DNA of 64,000 bases from Branchiostoma floridae (GCF_000003815.2 NC_049996.1:3553323-3617322), one strand, 5' to 3'. Shown: positions 41,861-52,964, counted from the first letter of the stretch. Program-made: numbers and translations. Notes: generated from the letters alone by a model not told the origin.

Positions 41861-43057
41861 TTAGGGAATAATAGAATACCGTTTACCGTAAAGGTTAAGA
41901 GAGGTATTTCTCAGCTCTTCTTTTGTCTCAACTATTTGATAATGGAATAACTCCATGGCCTTCTTACAAACGGACTGAATGGTGTTTACTTGACGAATAC
42001 TAAGTCTGGTTCTCCACTCGTTGGACGTTTTCATAGGATCTTTTTTTGTTCCGAACGGATTTTCTCTGTCTTTTCTTCTCTTCGCTGCATGAATGTGATT
42101 TTCTAGCCATTTAGAGACTTCTGTTTTTGGAGAAACGCCGATAAATTTATACAGTTTCTCCATAGAATGTATTGGTTCCATTCCGACATCCTCGTATCGA
42201 ATTACGGCGAAGCGTCCGCTTAGCCAATCAGCTTTGTTTCTGTAAAGTTCCGCGTTTCTAATCATCCAATCACAGAGCTCCTGCACTTCTGCCTTGTTGA
42301 CCTTGTCGTGAAGAACAGTCATAACGGAAACGTTCTTTTTGCTGAGATTGAGGCGTGACGCAATAACGGCTCGCGGGTCTCTCACCAACTGAATTATTTT
42401 CAAATTCAAATCGTCCTCTTCTGCCATTGGCTGGAGTAGTTTTATATCGTCCAATCGGATCGTCTTAATCGCTGTGAACTGTTTTCCTTCGCAAGTTGAT
42501 TGCAAAACGGTTGGAAGTGTATTTTCTGGAATCGGACATCTTTTTGGCCAGGTGGCGTTCGCACTTTTGTCTCTGAAACCGTCGCACATTTTGTCGACTG
42601 CATGGCATGTTGTCATCACCCCTAAACCTTTCGTGGTGAGATAAAATTTCATAACGTCCTTTATTTGCTCAAATCTACAGCCAGAAACTCCTCTCAAAAG
42701 CTCTAGCTGCATGCCTGGATTGTTGTAGGTTTTGTTCTTGTGGTTTTCGAGGGCCCAAAGCGGCTCAAATATGTAGAAGGCATTTGGGTGCTGATTAAAT
42801 ATTTCACCAACGAACGTGAAACCACTCCTCATTTGAGTGACGATTATAACTGCAGTTCGTCTTTGAGTTGCTAGGGGCGTTACTGTACTGTACTTACCGA
42901 TTTCCGTACCTTGAACGTTACGTGTCAATTTTACTGCAGCTGGTCCCATGTGTTGAATAGTCGACAAGGCATACAGGTAGGCGACACACCCAAATAAAAG
43001 AGTGATGATAAGCGCGATTCTGAGATTCAGAAATAAAAGTGCTTTACAAAAGTGCAT
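41861..43057 (-). CDS. Carbohydrate sulfotransferase, paralogue 2, with altered PAPS loop
   Basis: A 398-residue single-exon ORF, type II: anchor at about 10-31 (LNLRIALIITLLFGCVAYLY), short stem, catalytic domain. The 3'-phosphate motif LVRDPRAVIASR (225-235) is intact. The 5'-phosphosulfate loop reads RSGFTFVGEIFNQHP (R77-F82), where the other two paralogues have RSGSTF. The codon is TTC, one change from TCC. That serine belongs to the conserved loop that binds the sulfate donor, so activity may be reduced or lost; the rest of the frame is clean. Paralogue 3 lies 5.3 kb away on the same strand. Confidence 0.92.
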   Translation of the reverse strand: MHFCKALLFLNLRIALIITLLFGCVAYLYALSTIQHMGPAAVKLTRNVQGTEIGKYSTVTPLATQRRTAVIIVTQMRSGFTFVGEIFNQHPNAFYIFEPLWALENHKNKTYNNPGMQLELLRGVSGCRFEQIKDVMKFYLTTKGLGVMTTCHAVDKMCDGFRDKSANATWPKRCPIPENTLPTVLQSTCEGKQFTAIKTIRLDDIKLLQPMAEEDDLNLKIIQLVRDPRAVIASRLNLSKKNVSVMTVLHDKVNKAEVQELCDWMIRNAELYRNKADWLSGRFAVIRYEDVGMEPIHSMEKLYKFIGVSPKTEVSKWLENHIHAAKRRKDRENPFGTKKDPMKTSNEWRTRLSIRQVNTIQSVCKKAMELFHYQIVETKEELRNTSLNLYGKRYSIIP

Positions 43058-43264
43058 TTTTCACCAACTAGCTTGACACGTGTGTCTTACACAATCTCTC
43101 ACTGTCGGCGGTTGATTGGCCAGATGGATCTGACCAATGGGAGAGCTGCTAGAAGACTTGATTATGTCCGTCTAATTTTTCATCCAATCAAAACTATTAA
43201 CCTCCTCCAGACGGTTTTGTTTTGGTGGAGTGGCTGTAGATGCATGTGTCAATCAAGAGTATAA

Positions 43265-43340
43265 CTCGAGAATCTGTGAATGGATGTTCATAATATTTGG
43301 TAGGTAGGTAGATGTCGGCAAGTTTGAAAATATGGCGGTT
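43265..43340. repeat. Dispersed repeat fragment, related to 51990-52170
   Basis: ATAACTCGAGAATC ... GGATG ... TTTGGTAGGTAGGTAG ... AAGTTTGAAAATATGG resembles the stretch at 51990-52170 (ATAACTCGAGAATCCTTGGATG). Confidence 0.45.
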
Positions 43341-43549
43341 TACTACGGTTCTACAGCGGAACTTGTATGTATGTTTCCAATTGAAACATACGGGAAAACA
43401 ACACAGAATGGAGTACAGTTTCGCTACAGTAATGGCTTCACAAGTTGTTACTCCTGTCTGCTGGTCTTTGTAGATTCCTATAAAGACAAGGAAGAACTTA
43501 ATTGTTTAAAAATTATGTTTGGCAATACAGATTGCAAAGTAACGCCAGT

Positions 43550-43750
43550 TCTCCTTTATCCGCGGGGTAACCTATGTCAATTTTTATGAAAGACGTACTT
43601 TGATAACAAGTAGACAGACTGTGGTTTCAAACTAGAATATTATGAAAATTTTGTAATGTAAAAACACTGACTTGGGGTCCCTAAAGACCCTGTTTTTTTA
43701 AATACAACGGATATAGGTTACCCCGGCGGATAAAGGTGAAGTAGCGTTGA
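43550..43750. mobile_element. Fold-back MITE, sister of 23049-23245
   Basis: TCTCCTTTATCCGCGGGGTAACC (43550) is mirrored by GGTTACCCCGGCGGATAAAGGTG (43715-43738). It shares CAGACTGTGGTTTCAAA and AGACCCTGTTTTTTT with the element near 23.1 kb. Confidence 0.7.
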
Positions 43751-44404
43751 TCAACAATTTGCCTCTATTTCCCCATACGGCTACAATGAGGTGCGAATCC
43801 TTTGCTTATTAAGCCCGGGTGAGCAGATTATTGGAAATCGCAATGTTTTAACTGCTTGAAAAAAACAACAACCAACAAAATAATGATGTAAATGTGGGAA
43901 TACAGTACAGTAGATGTCAATATTATACTGATTGCCTTATCCAAAATATTTCCATTTTTAACGCTATAATATTGCTTAGGTTGTCTTCAAAACGCCACTT
44001 TATTTAGTAGAGTTACGTGAAGAGTTATTGACAAGCGTTTTTTGTGTTTTCACCCAGGGGTAACTTAGAAAGGTCACAGCGATATGGAATGTATTCGCCT
44101 GGCTTAACAATAAACTTCACAAAAGCCGTTCTCCAATATACAATAATTGTGTCCGGTACACGCGTGGGTGCCATGACATTGCTAGAGGGTTCGTTTGACC
44201 TTATGCATTTCTAGATGCCGCCTTATGGGGGTGATGCAACAACATCAAGGATTTAAACCGTTGAAAATCATTTCTTGTAGGATTTTGTGTGAAATCTGAG
44301 CATTTTGGAGTGGCTGCGGTGGGAAAGAGAAGAATTTCAATGTACCTTCGATACGGTACATGTATTCAGCTAATAATATCCCCTCACATGTAGCGAAAAT
44401 CGAT

Positions 44405-44530
44405 CAGACGACGAGTCTGCGAGCTCTAAATTACAAGGAGACATGACTATGACGGGAAGAGGGGGAACTCTGCCATTTCTTCGTCGGCATCAAGATCATG
44501 CCTCCTCGTAATTTAGAGCTCGCTGACAAC
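44405..44530. mobile_element. Small hairpin repeat beside the assembly gap
   Basis: GCGAGCTCTAAATTACAAGG (44420) is mirrored by CCTCGTAATTTAGAGCTCGC (44504-44523), with GACGGG/GTCGGC words inside. Such a hairpin could have contributed to the adjacent assembly gap. Confidence 0.55.
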
Positions 44531-44643
44531 TCGGCCGAGCTAAATTCTTGATTTGTATACGGGGCTTAAGCACACCGGGTAACCCATACCCGTCTTGAAC
44601 AGATTAACAACTAGTGGTGCATAGTGTCAGTACGGGCTGTACA

Positions 44644-45152
44644 NNNNNNNNNNNNNNNNNNNNNNNNNNNNNNNNNNNNNNNNNNNNNNNNNNNNNNNNN
44701 NNNNNNNNNNNNNNNNNNNNNNNNNNNNNNNNNNNNNNNNNNNNNNNNNNNNNNNNNNNNNNNNNNNNNNNNNNNNNNNNNNNNNNNNNNNNNNNNNNNN
44801 NNNNNNNNNNNNNNNNNNNNNNNNNNNNNNNNNNNNNNNNNNNNNNNNNNNNNNNNNNNNNNNNNNNNNNNNNNNNNNNNNNNNNNNNNNNNNNNNNNNN
44901 NNNNNNNNNNNNNNNNNNNNNNNNNNNNNNNNNNNNNNNNNNNNNNNNNNNNNNNNNNNNNNNNNNNNNNNNNNNNNNNNNNNNNNNNNNNNNNNNNNNN
45001 NNNNNNNNNNNNNNNNNNNNNNNNNNNNNNNNNNNNNNNNNNNNNNNNNNNNNNNNNNNNNNNNNNNNNNNNNNNNNNNNNNNNNNNNNNNNNNNNNNNN
45101 NNNNNNNNNNNNNNNNNNNNNNNNNNNNNNNNNNNNNNNNNNNNNNNNNNNN
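44644..45152. other. Assembly gap (509 N)
   Basis: Unresolved bases. ORFs that run across it are artefacts. Confidence 0.99.
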
Positions 45153-46180
45153 GGTGCTGTGAGTGTACTTCAGGACTACAGACCTTATACCCCCTTCACA
45201 CGGGAAGGAATGAGCCGAAATTCCACCAGAATAACTATTCTTTGTCTATTATTGGGTATTAGTAGCTGGGTACCATCCGGAAAGTAGTTCGCTCCGGCGT
45301 TTATTATACATTGTATACAGTCGCTTCTTGCTCTGACATTCATTATACACTATACATAACGTTATAGTCGCTTCTCTGCATTCTAGGCATTCTCACTGCA
45401 TCATATATTCTTTTGGCCACATTCTGGCAGGATTTGAAGTGGCATGCCGTATATTTATCCACTTCAAATATACCTCGTAAGTTTTGACAAAAAAATTCGT
45501 GCAGAAATGTCTGGAACGCAATGAGAATTTCAAGAATGCAATAAAGATACCTAGGAATATACAAAGAATAGTAATTCTGACAAATTTAGGGCTGATTCCG
45601 CTTCTAGGGTGGCTTAAAAGTACGCGACCTCCACAAAACAAATGGTCTCTTCCGAAATGTCATATCATCAATTTCGTCCCAATACATGTACGCCTACGGG
45701 CATGCTAGTAGTGTCAATAGTAAGTCAACACAAAACTCCTTACCTGTAAGATTGATATAGTGAGGGCACAAGACACACAAGTCCTCATCCAAAACAATTG
45801 TAAAGAATGTGAAACGTCTTACCAGCAAAGAATCTAAAACTTCTTGGCAGACAATTTTTGAGACCGCTCCTTTCACTGAATAACCAAGTAGTGACACATG
45901 ACGCAAATAAACCGGTTTTGGCATAAACGCAAGCAAGCAAGCCCTGAAGTCAACAAGCGTACAAAAACACGCTAAGAAAACAACGTCTCTTTTATGTATT
46001 CAAAAACACACACACAATCATATATATGGAAAATTTGGATGAAATTCACGATGTCAATTACAAGAAGAACTAGAAAGGCCGACATTTGCTTGAGAGCAAA
46101 TACAGCATATTTCAGCCATCTCCCTCATGCAACAATAGGCCTTGAGGTCGTTACGTTGACCCCTTTGGACATTGGAAAAT
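45153..46180. other. Intergenic, no gene seen
   Basis: CATTATACA...ACTATAC phrases near 45300-45360 repeat imperfectly. No coding motif is found in the short ORFs. Confidence 0.4.
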
Positions 46181-46189
46181 GACCAAAAA

Positions 46190-47210
46190 AATCCCAAATA
46201 TATCATTTTAAAGTGATCCATGCCAAAAATTATACATGGGTCATTTGAATAGATATCTAGAGCACCCCTTTACCAATTTACGGGTCATTAGGTTGTAAAT
46301 CGAGGGAACAGGAGCCAAAAATGTCCAAATTTTGTCAAAAATGGCCATAAAATCGCAAAATTAAGTATTTTGTTGTACCGTATGGGAAAACTTTTATTGA
46401 ATTTATGTGCACATAATTGAAGGGCACTTTTATACCAAATTTCAGATCATTTGGTTGTAAAACGAGGCTACAGGAGCCAAAAATGTCCTTTTCTGGTCAA
46501 AAAAATGCCCAAAAATCGCAAAATTAAGTATTTTGTTGTACCGTATGGGAAAACTTTTATTAAATTTATGTGCACATAATTGAAGGGCACTTTTATATCA
46601 AATTTCAGATCATTTGGTTGTAAAACGAGGCTACAGGAGCCACAAATGTCCTTTTTTGGTCAAAAAATGGCCCAAAATCGCAAAATTAAGCATTTTGTTG
46701 TACCGTATGGGAAAAATTTTATTGAATTTATGTGCACATAATTGAAGGGCACTTTTATACCAAATTTCAGATCATTTGGTTGTAAAACGAGGCTACAGGA
46801 GCCACAAATGTCCTTTTTTGGTCAAAAAATGGCAAAAAATCGCAAAATTAAGCATTTTGTTGTACCGTATGCCAAAACTGTTATTGAATCTAGGTGAGCA
46901 TATGATCAAGGCACCTCTGTACCAAATTTCATGTCATTCGGCTGTAATACCAGGGTACAGGAGCCCGAAATATACATAAAAATTGACAAAAACCTCAATA
47001 AAATCATTTTAAAGGCAGATATGAAAAAAATGAAAAAAACACCTAGGGGTATTGGCTTACTCTACCTTTGTGCCAAATTTCAAGTCAATCGGTCAAAAAA
47101 TGGCGGAGTTGATTCGATTTGAAGATTTGACAGGAGAAAGAAAGAAAGAAAGAAACATTACGAATACAATATATTTCACCATACCTATGGTATGGCTGAA
47201 ATATAATGAT
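46190..47210 (+). mobile_element. Element built of ~162-bp tandem repeats, with GAAA tract and palindromic end
   Basis: Five units, marked by ATCGCAAAATTAAG at about 46352, 46515, 46677 and 46839 (spacing 162-163 bp), with a degenerate last unit. Each carries CCAAATTTCAGATCATTTGG and GGCTACAGGAGCCA. A (GAAA)n tract at 47133-47154 and a palindrome at 47166-47208 (ATATTTCACCATACC-TAT-GGTATGGCTGAAATAT) close the element. The last unit, GAAA tract and palindrome match the end module of the 2.3 kb repeats in order and style. This layout is like pearl/HINE (Helentron-derived) elements of marine invertebrates. Confidence 0.8.
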
Positions 47211-47534
47211 AAGACACAGGGTTTTTGTGTACATATTGTCAACGCTTTACATTACATTTCAAGGACAGACAACAAGAGTTGAAGATTTAAGGGTGAACAA
47301 ATAGTTTACGGGTCAAAAAGCTTAAGTTTAATTAAGTGTGCATGATGTGTGTATAGGCATCATTCTAGCCCAGATAACAAAGGATTTGAGATAATTACTG
47401 ACGACATACGTCAGCCCAGCTTTAAAGAGCATGCTGGTAGACTTCTATAGAAAATGTTGCACATATATAAAAAACAATACTCACAAGACAGAAAAAATAC
47501 CATGTTGATGTTAGGGAATCAAATAATTAAACAT

Positions 47535-47660
47535 AACGCACACACACACACAGGCACACACACAGGCACACACACACACACAGGTTCACACAGGCTCACA
47601 CACACACACACACACACACACAGAGGCATACACCCCCCCCCACACACACACACACAAATT
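47535..47660. repeat. (CA)n microsatellite with a C run
   Basis: Interrupted CA repeat with GGCACA and GGTTCACA variants and a poly-C stretch at about 47632-47640. Confidence 0.95.
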
Positions 47661-47952
47661 GGAAAACCGAGGTGATATAACAAATACAGTGATACGATGT
47701 CAATTTTGTGAAAATGTGTTATTTCACATGACCTATACATGGATAACCAATAGTATATCGAACACATTGTTTTCTCTATTTTTAACCTTTCTTATCGTAT
47801 ACATACTGAGTCTACATGCACATAAATACAAAACTCCTAATTAAAAAAAAACTATTCTTACAGCATAACTTGTTCCTCTATCAAATCAGGTATAAAGATA
47901 TAAAATTGGATAATTATGTATACGATACATGAGAGATTTTACCTTACTTGCT

Positions 47953-48170
47953 ATGAAGTTTAACTTTCAACGACTCCTAACAGTTTCAATGTCATCTACA
48001 ACGTTTGAGGTAAAATCGTACTTTAAATAACATCATTCTTTGTATGAAACTAAGTGCTATATTTAACAAGTTTGGTTACCGTCTGTCATCTTTTTCAGGG
48101 CAATTCTGACTGGTTCAAAATGTACTGCAGCATAGGAGTCGCTGCTTACAGATGCGGTCCCAAACGTAAA
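47953..48170 (+). CDS. Possible two-exon start of an unknown small protein (tentative)
   Basis: An ATG at 47953 opens MKFNFQRLLTVSMSSTTFE, ending at a GTAAAA donor (48010). A TCTTTTTCAG acceptor (48089-48098) then opens a phase-0 exon reading GNSDWFKMYCSIGVAAYRCG followed by PK and a GTAAAG donor near 48168. The second exon looks protein-like (aromatic, two Cys), but I recognise no family and found no further exon before the convergent sulfotransferase at 48349. Could well be chance. Confidence 0.25.
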
Positions 48171-48348
48171 GTATCTACATAAAATTTATATACATAGCTA
48201 TCTAATGCGGTGTTTACAGACGATCAACAAAACGTTGATTTTGTTTTGCAGTGACTTATTACCAACCTAATGAAAATATTCACTTAAGAAAAGTCTACAA
48301 TTTCTTTATTTTTTACTTATCCAACATTTAATTGAAGAAAAAAAATTA

Positions 48349-49737
48349 CTAGAAAAGCTGAGGCGGTCTTTTCTGGTACAGACTGACATCAATGTTCTTT
48401 AGTTCTTCATGAGACTCGACAAATTTGTAATGGAACAACGTCATAGCTTCTTTGCATTCTGATTGGATGATTTGAACCTGTTTGAAACTCAACCTCGTCC
48501 GCCATTCGTTGGCGGTTTTCTCTGGGTCTTTTTTGGTTCCGAAGGGGTCTTTCCTGTCTTTCATCCTTTTTGCCTTTTTTGTGTGACTTCCAAGCCATTT
48601 GGAAACGTCCCTAGACATTGGTATGTTAATTAGCTTGTAGAATCTCGCCATGGTTGTCATGGGGTCCAGACCAACGTCCTCGTACCGTACTAGAGCGTAC
48701 CGTTTGCGTAACCACTCGCTCTGGTCGCGGTAAGGTTGCATGTTTGTCGTCATCCAGTCGCAGACCGTTCGTACTTCGCTTCTGTCTACATCGTTGTGAA
48801 GATGGTTTGTGACGGACACGTTATTCTTTACCAAAGCAAGTCGTGAAGCAATGATCGCTCTAGGATCTCTCACCAACTGAACAATCTTGAAATTCAGTTC
48901 TTCATCTTCCGTTAACGGCTTAAAAAGTGTTATATCGTTTAGTCGTATTGTCTTGATGGCAGTGAATTTGTTCTTGAGGCAGTTCGTTTGCAGAACTTCT
49001 GTGAATTTGTCGTCAGGGATCGGACATCTTCCGGGCCATTTTCTAGTCTTGTTTCTGTATCTGTCGCACATGCTGTCTATCGCTCTGCAAGTTTTCATGA
49101 CACCGAGTTCCTTGGTAGTCAGGTAAAATTGCATGATGTCACGAATTGGTTCAAATTTGCATTTTGAAAGTCCCTCTAGTAGCTTTAGTTGCCATGCCGT
49201 ACTGTTGTACGCTTTGTTTTTGTTGTATTCCAGTGCCCAAATCGGTTCGAAGAAGTAGAAGGCGTCAGGGTGTTGGTTGAATATCTCCCCCACGAAAGTT
49301 GATCCACTCCGCATTTGAGTCATGACTATGACTGCAGTTCGTTTAGTTGCCACTTCAGTTTGTTTAGATACCGCTAGGGGCGCTGCTTTCTTCTTTGTCC
49401 TTGGTTGGGGTGTTGTAGTTACTGACTTGTCTTCGAAACCGCCAAAGATGAACTCAAGTGGGTCAATTTCTTCAGGCTGCTCGGGACGTATGACCAGCTT
49501 TGAAGGAGATTCTTGGTCTTGAAGTCGCTCTAAGTTGTAGCCAGCGTCTTCGAGTTTCTCCAAGGGGCTTCTGACGTCTTGGAGCATCCTTAGCATCTTA
49601 CCATCGTTTGGTTCCTCGTAGGGGAAAGTGAATGCCAAATACGTGTACGTGGAAGTCCCCACGAAGAGTACAAGGAGTAGTATCTTCCTCAAGTTGAGGA
49701 GAAGCAGTTTCCTGCACATATGCATTGTTCTACACAT
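48349..49737 (-). CDS. Carbohydrate sulfotransferase, paralogue 3 (long stem)
   Basis: A 462-residue single-exon ORF, type II: anchor at about 11-36 (LLLLNLRKILLLVLFVGTST). It has a long, charged stem (about 40-130, with KLEDAGYNLERLQDQE and PEQPEEIDPLEFIFGG) that the other two paralogues lack. The catalytic domain follows: 5'-phosphosulfate loop MRSGSTFVGEIFNQHP (R143) and 3'-phosphate motif LVRDPRAIIASR (290-299), both intact. It should transfer sulfate from PAPS to a 6-hydroxyl of a Golgi glycan; the acceptor is unknown. Other Met codons at residues 5 and 7 could also serve as starts without changing topology. Confidence 0.93.
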   Translation of the reverse strand: MCRTMHMCRKLLLLNLRKILLLVLFVGTSTYTYLAFTFPYEEPNDGKMLRMLQDVRSPLEKLEDAGYNLERLQDQESPSKLVIRPEQPEEIDPLEFIFGGFEDKSVTTTPQPRTKKKAAPLAVSKQTEVATKRTAVIVMTQMRSGSTFVGEIFNQHPDAFYFFEPIWALEYNKNKAYNSTAWQLKLLEGLSKCKFEPIRDIMQFYLTTKELGVMKTCRAIDSMCDRYRNKTRKWPGRCPIPDDKFTEVLQTNCLKNKFTAIKTIRLNDITLFKPLTEDEELNFKIVQLVRDPRAIIASRLALVKNNVSVTNHLHNDVDRSEVRTVCDWMTTNMQPYRDQSEWLRKRYALVRYEDVGLDPMTTMARFYKLINIPMSRDVSKWLGSHTKKAKRMKDRKDPFGTKKDPEKTANEWRTRLSFKQVQIIQSECKEAMTLFHYKFVESHEELKNIDVSLYQKRPPQLF

Positions 49738-49744
49738 TGTAAAT

Positions 49745-50975
49745 TAAGCGTAGGCAGAGATGGTACGTTATGAAGAATTCTAGTTGCGCTATAACAGTGG
49801 ATGTGGGAAATGCACGATTTAGTTCAACAGTCGAAAGCTTTCTTCAAGTAAAAGACGACTTGTTCATCCGTCGGAATTCACGTTTCTTATGTAGATGTCA
49901 CTCCCAGCCTGTAAAAAATAATACAAAAGTTTATTTTAAAATTCGTCTCCGTATAGACTAAATGCAGTAGACATTGCATGAAATATTCAAGGTAAATATC
50001 ATTCGCTGTCATTTTGCTAGCAAACGATAGGAGAAAAACAACAGTAAAAGCAATGCTAGTACTAAATCTATAGTTAACAATATAATTAACAACCAAAACA
50101 ACCAGTTTGCGACGATTCCACTATCTTATGGGGGTGGGGAAACCCCAAGAGGGAGAAATGACATTTTATACAGCTAAATGAACAAATATAGAGTCTTTCC
50201 TACCGTAAGAATCTAAACTTCCCATATTTCATGTACAATTTCACCCGATAAAGGGTTCTCAATGCCCCCCTCCCCATAAGAAGTTCGCATGCTATCACAC
50301 AAGTATGGACAATACGTTGTCCAAGCGTAACGAATGACTTGCGAGTTTTGCTCCAGGCATTTTTACGTTTGCTGACGTCACTGTGTGGCCATGTTCCCAC
50401 ATAAAACATCATTAAGTGACCTAGATGACGTAAACGAGCTGAACCATATACTGGGACTTTCATGTTTTGTCTTGTTTTGTTTTTGTTTGGTTTGTATCTC
50501 CACTAGTGACTGATACGTCAATACTCTAACTTTGTCCATGGGCCAGGACCCCATATTTCACATATCGGTACCCTCTAGGGCCCGGGGCAAATTCTCCTTG
50601 TTATTTTTGAATAGTAGAAGGTATATATTTTGATGTGATAGCCATTCTGGTATGGTAACTTTATACCGGCTATCAGCCTTCAAACCTATAACCATCAAAA
50701 TGATCTGGAAATCCGTAACTTAAACAAGGGGGAGGGGCAAACAATTGAACTTTCCAAGAATGGCAAGCACTTACATCGAAATAAAACATCAACATACAAA
50801 AAAAAAAAAAAATCGATCCGTTAACTTTTTGTTAGGTTTTCAATATTTTTAGCATAAATGCAGCTCAAATATGTCTTACTTCTTCCCGTGCATAGAAGCT
50901 ATCTGCCACTCCAAAACACTGGCTCTAGCTATTCAGATCAAAAGATACTGAAACTGGAAGTTGCTACAGAGCCCA
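49745..50975. other. Upstream flank of sulfotransferase 3, no gene seen
   Basis: An acceptor-like pyrimidine stretch is not obvious. GTTTGGTTTGTATCTCCACTAG at 50488 resembles a LINE 3' tail on the minus strand. An 87-codon ORF at 50200-50463 has no motif. Confidence 0.35.
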
Positions 50976-50980
50976 AAATA

Positions 50981-51171
50981 TATACTCTGCAAGTAGAGGT
51001 TCGGCTCCGACTGTTTTTGACTTGTTTTAGGCGTTTTTTTTACATGTTTAAGGCATTTCTGTCAGACTTTCTATTTCTTTCCAAAGAAAACGGTACAGAA
51101 TGGAAAACCAGACAAAAATGCCTAAAAAATTTTTGAAAATAGCCGGAGCCGAACCTCTGCTTAGAGAGTAC
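50981..51171. mobile_element. MITE with ~60-bp terminal inverted repeats
   Basis: TACTCTGCAAGTAGAGGTTC then GGCTCCGACTGTTTTTGA at the left is mirrored by AATAGCCGGAGCCGAACC and TCTGCTTAGAGAGTA at the right. The central part is T/A rich and the element has no real ORF. Confidence 0.8.
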
Positions 51172-51288
51172 AAAATCTAATCATTTCAAGGTCTCATCAA
51201 GACTTACTCGCATTCTAAGTCTGAAGACAATGTGCCAAGGTCTTCTCGAGTTATAAAGGAAGATTAGTAAATAGCAAGGATTCCTTAA

Positions 51289-51610
51289 GGTAAGGGCACA
51301 ACCCGCCGAACGTGCAATTTGCCCGTACGTTTTTTTTTTTTTGGGGGGGGGGGGAGGCCACGTCCGCCACGTATTTCTGAAAATGTGGGGAACGACTGGC
51401 AAGAGTAGGGAAGGAGTACGTCAGCGCACGGCACACAAAGTTTTGCCTGCACGTAAAGTTCTACGGCGTGTCTGCGTGCTCCAAAATCCGTTGGATCCCC
51501 TACGAGTTCGTACGTAGGCGGTACTTACCACTTACGGATCCCAAAAGATTGCCCACGTTTAGGCACGTAGACAGCACATATTTGCACGTTCGGCGGGTTA
51601 TGCCTTTAGC
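51289..51610. mobile_element. piggyBac-type MITE flanked by TTAA
   Basis: TTAA occurs at 51285-51288 and 51611-51614. The ends GGTAAGGGCACAACCCGCCG and CGGCGGGTTATGCCTTTAGC are inverted over about 30 bp (AACCCGCCGAACGTGCAA exact). TTAA duplication is the piggyBac signature. Poly-T and poly-G runs lie at about 51330-51353. Confidence 0.82.
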
Positions 51611-51989
51611 TTAAGCTTTCAATAGAAATTCTGATGTAGTGATCTCTTATCTTTTTCCCCCCCTCATTTGCATATTTGCGTGCGGTAACCTAGTTTAAAT
51701 GTGTACAAAATTGCGTCACACAAAAGAAGCAAAATTGTCTTCTGGCAAAAGCGATTAGATCTAAAATTTGCATGAAAAAGGCGGCGATCATCTAATCAAA
51801 TCAAATTAAAGTCACATCTAAAAAAAAAATCCTTGACATTCTGAATTTGTGGTGACATTCTTCAAGAAGGTTATGTTTTCATAATATTTGTTATTTGAGT
51901 AGCAAGTGTAGTAACGAATGTCAAATTAAAAAAAAAGCGTTTTCCGACGGTACTGTAGCGGGCTGTGAATGAATTTTTTTTGAGCAACA

Positions 51990-52170
51990 TAACTCAAGAA
52001 GCTGTATATGGATCTTAAAGAAATTCGGTAGGTGAGTAGCGATTATGAAAAGGAAGGTCAAGTTTGAAAATGGTTTACCTGGCATTTTCCGTCGTTACTT
52101 TATGTCTGTGACAATATAACTCGAGAATCCTTGGATGGATACTGATATTTATTATGTGGCTCGTAGATTT
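51990..52170. repeat. Two direct repeat units, related to 43265-43340
   Basis: ACATAACTCAAGAAGCTGTATATGGAT and ATATAACTCGAGAATCCTTGGATGGAT are about 120 bp apart, each followed by similar sequence. Confidence 0.45.
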
Positions 52171-52424
52171 CATGAAGAACACGACCTACATTGCTCTGAT
52201 CACGTACTGATCACAGTTCAACCTTGTTTTTCTCGCCACTTACATGTACGTACCTACTGAACATCAACTGGAAAGTACTGACTACAACGACTTGAAAATT
52301 GGTAAATGTTAACTTTATATGCGCATGCAATTGTGCCCCAAAATTTGAGCTGTGAATCTTATTTCTGGTTAAGGCCTCTGGTTTGGGACTAGCCAAAACT
52401 ATCATGCAAGTAACCTTCCAGGGA

Positions 52425-52590
52425 GGAAGAAAGAAGGATAGGCAACCAAAAAGATGGGCGAATAATATCAGAGAATAGGCAGACACGACACTAAGTAATA
52501 CACTAAGAAGGACACAAAACTGAGAGGGGTTGGGAAAAACTGATTGTCAGGTCCTCTATGGTGCCCTCACGGTCAATAGTTAGTCTAAGA
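52425..52590 (+). pseudogene. RTE-like LINE 3' end relic
   Basis: The DNA encodes a broken version of the GRxRxRxxKRWxDNIxE ... DRxxWRxLV tail of RTE LINEs: GAAGAAAGAAGGATAGGCAA ... AGATGGGCGAATAATATCAG, with several frame breaks, ending near GGTGCCCTCACGGTC. Only the 3' tip is present. Confidence 0.5.
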
Positions 52591-52964
52591 GATAGATGAG
52601 ATAAGATTAACGTTTTGTTTATTGTTCACCCCACACCCATCCCCTAGAATAATTTTATCATCCTGGATACGTATGGTTTGTATCTGTTTGGGTTTCAAAA
52701 AGACACCCACACAACACAGAAAAAAAGCCACAATCACACCACTCTACAATTATGGGTTATTTTCTTCCTTGCTCTCACGCCCAACCTATCCCTTTATCTA
52801 GCCGCCCTGTCTCTGTGACCACAACCCCAATATCACCGACAATGATCGCATTCTACTGTACTTAGACCAAGGACAAACTTGCTTAGACGGACAATAAGGG
52901 ACAAATTCTGCGTAAAATGCAAGTTGAGTCATCTAAGGTCACCCAGATTGGCGACTGGCAGCAC

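Noticed and set aside
44614-45262. ORFs of 182 and 212 codons
   Set aside because: They run across the N gap and are artefacts.
50200-50463. 87-codon minus-strand ORF (MKVPVYGSARLRHLG...)
   Set aside because: No motif, no splice partners seen, and no similarity to neighbours; cannot be supported as a gene.
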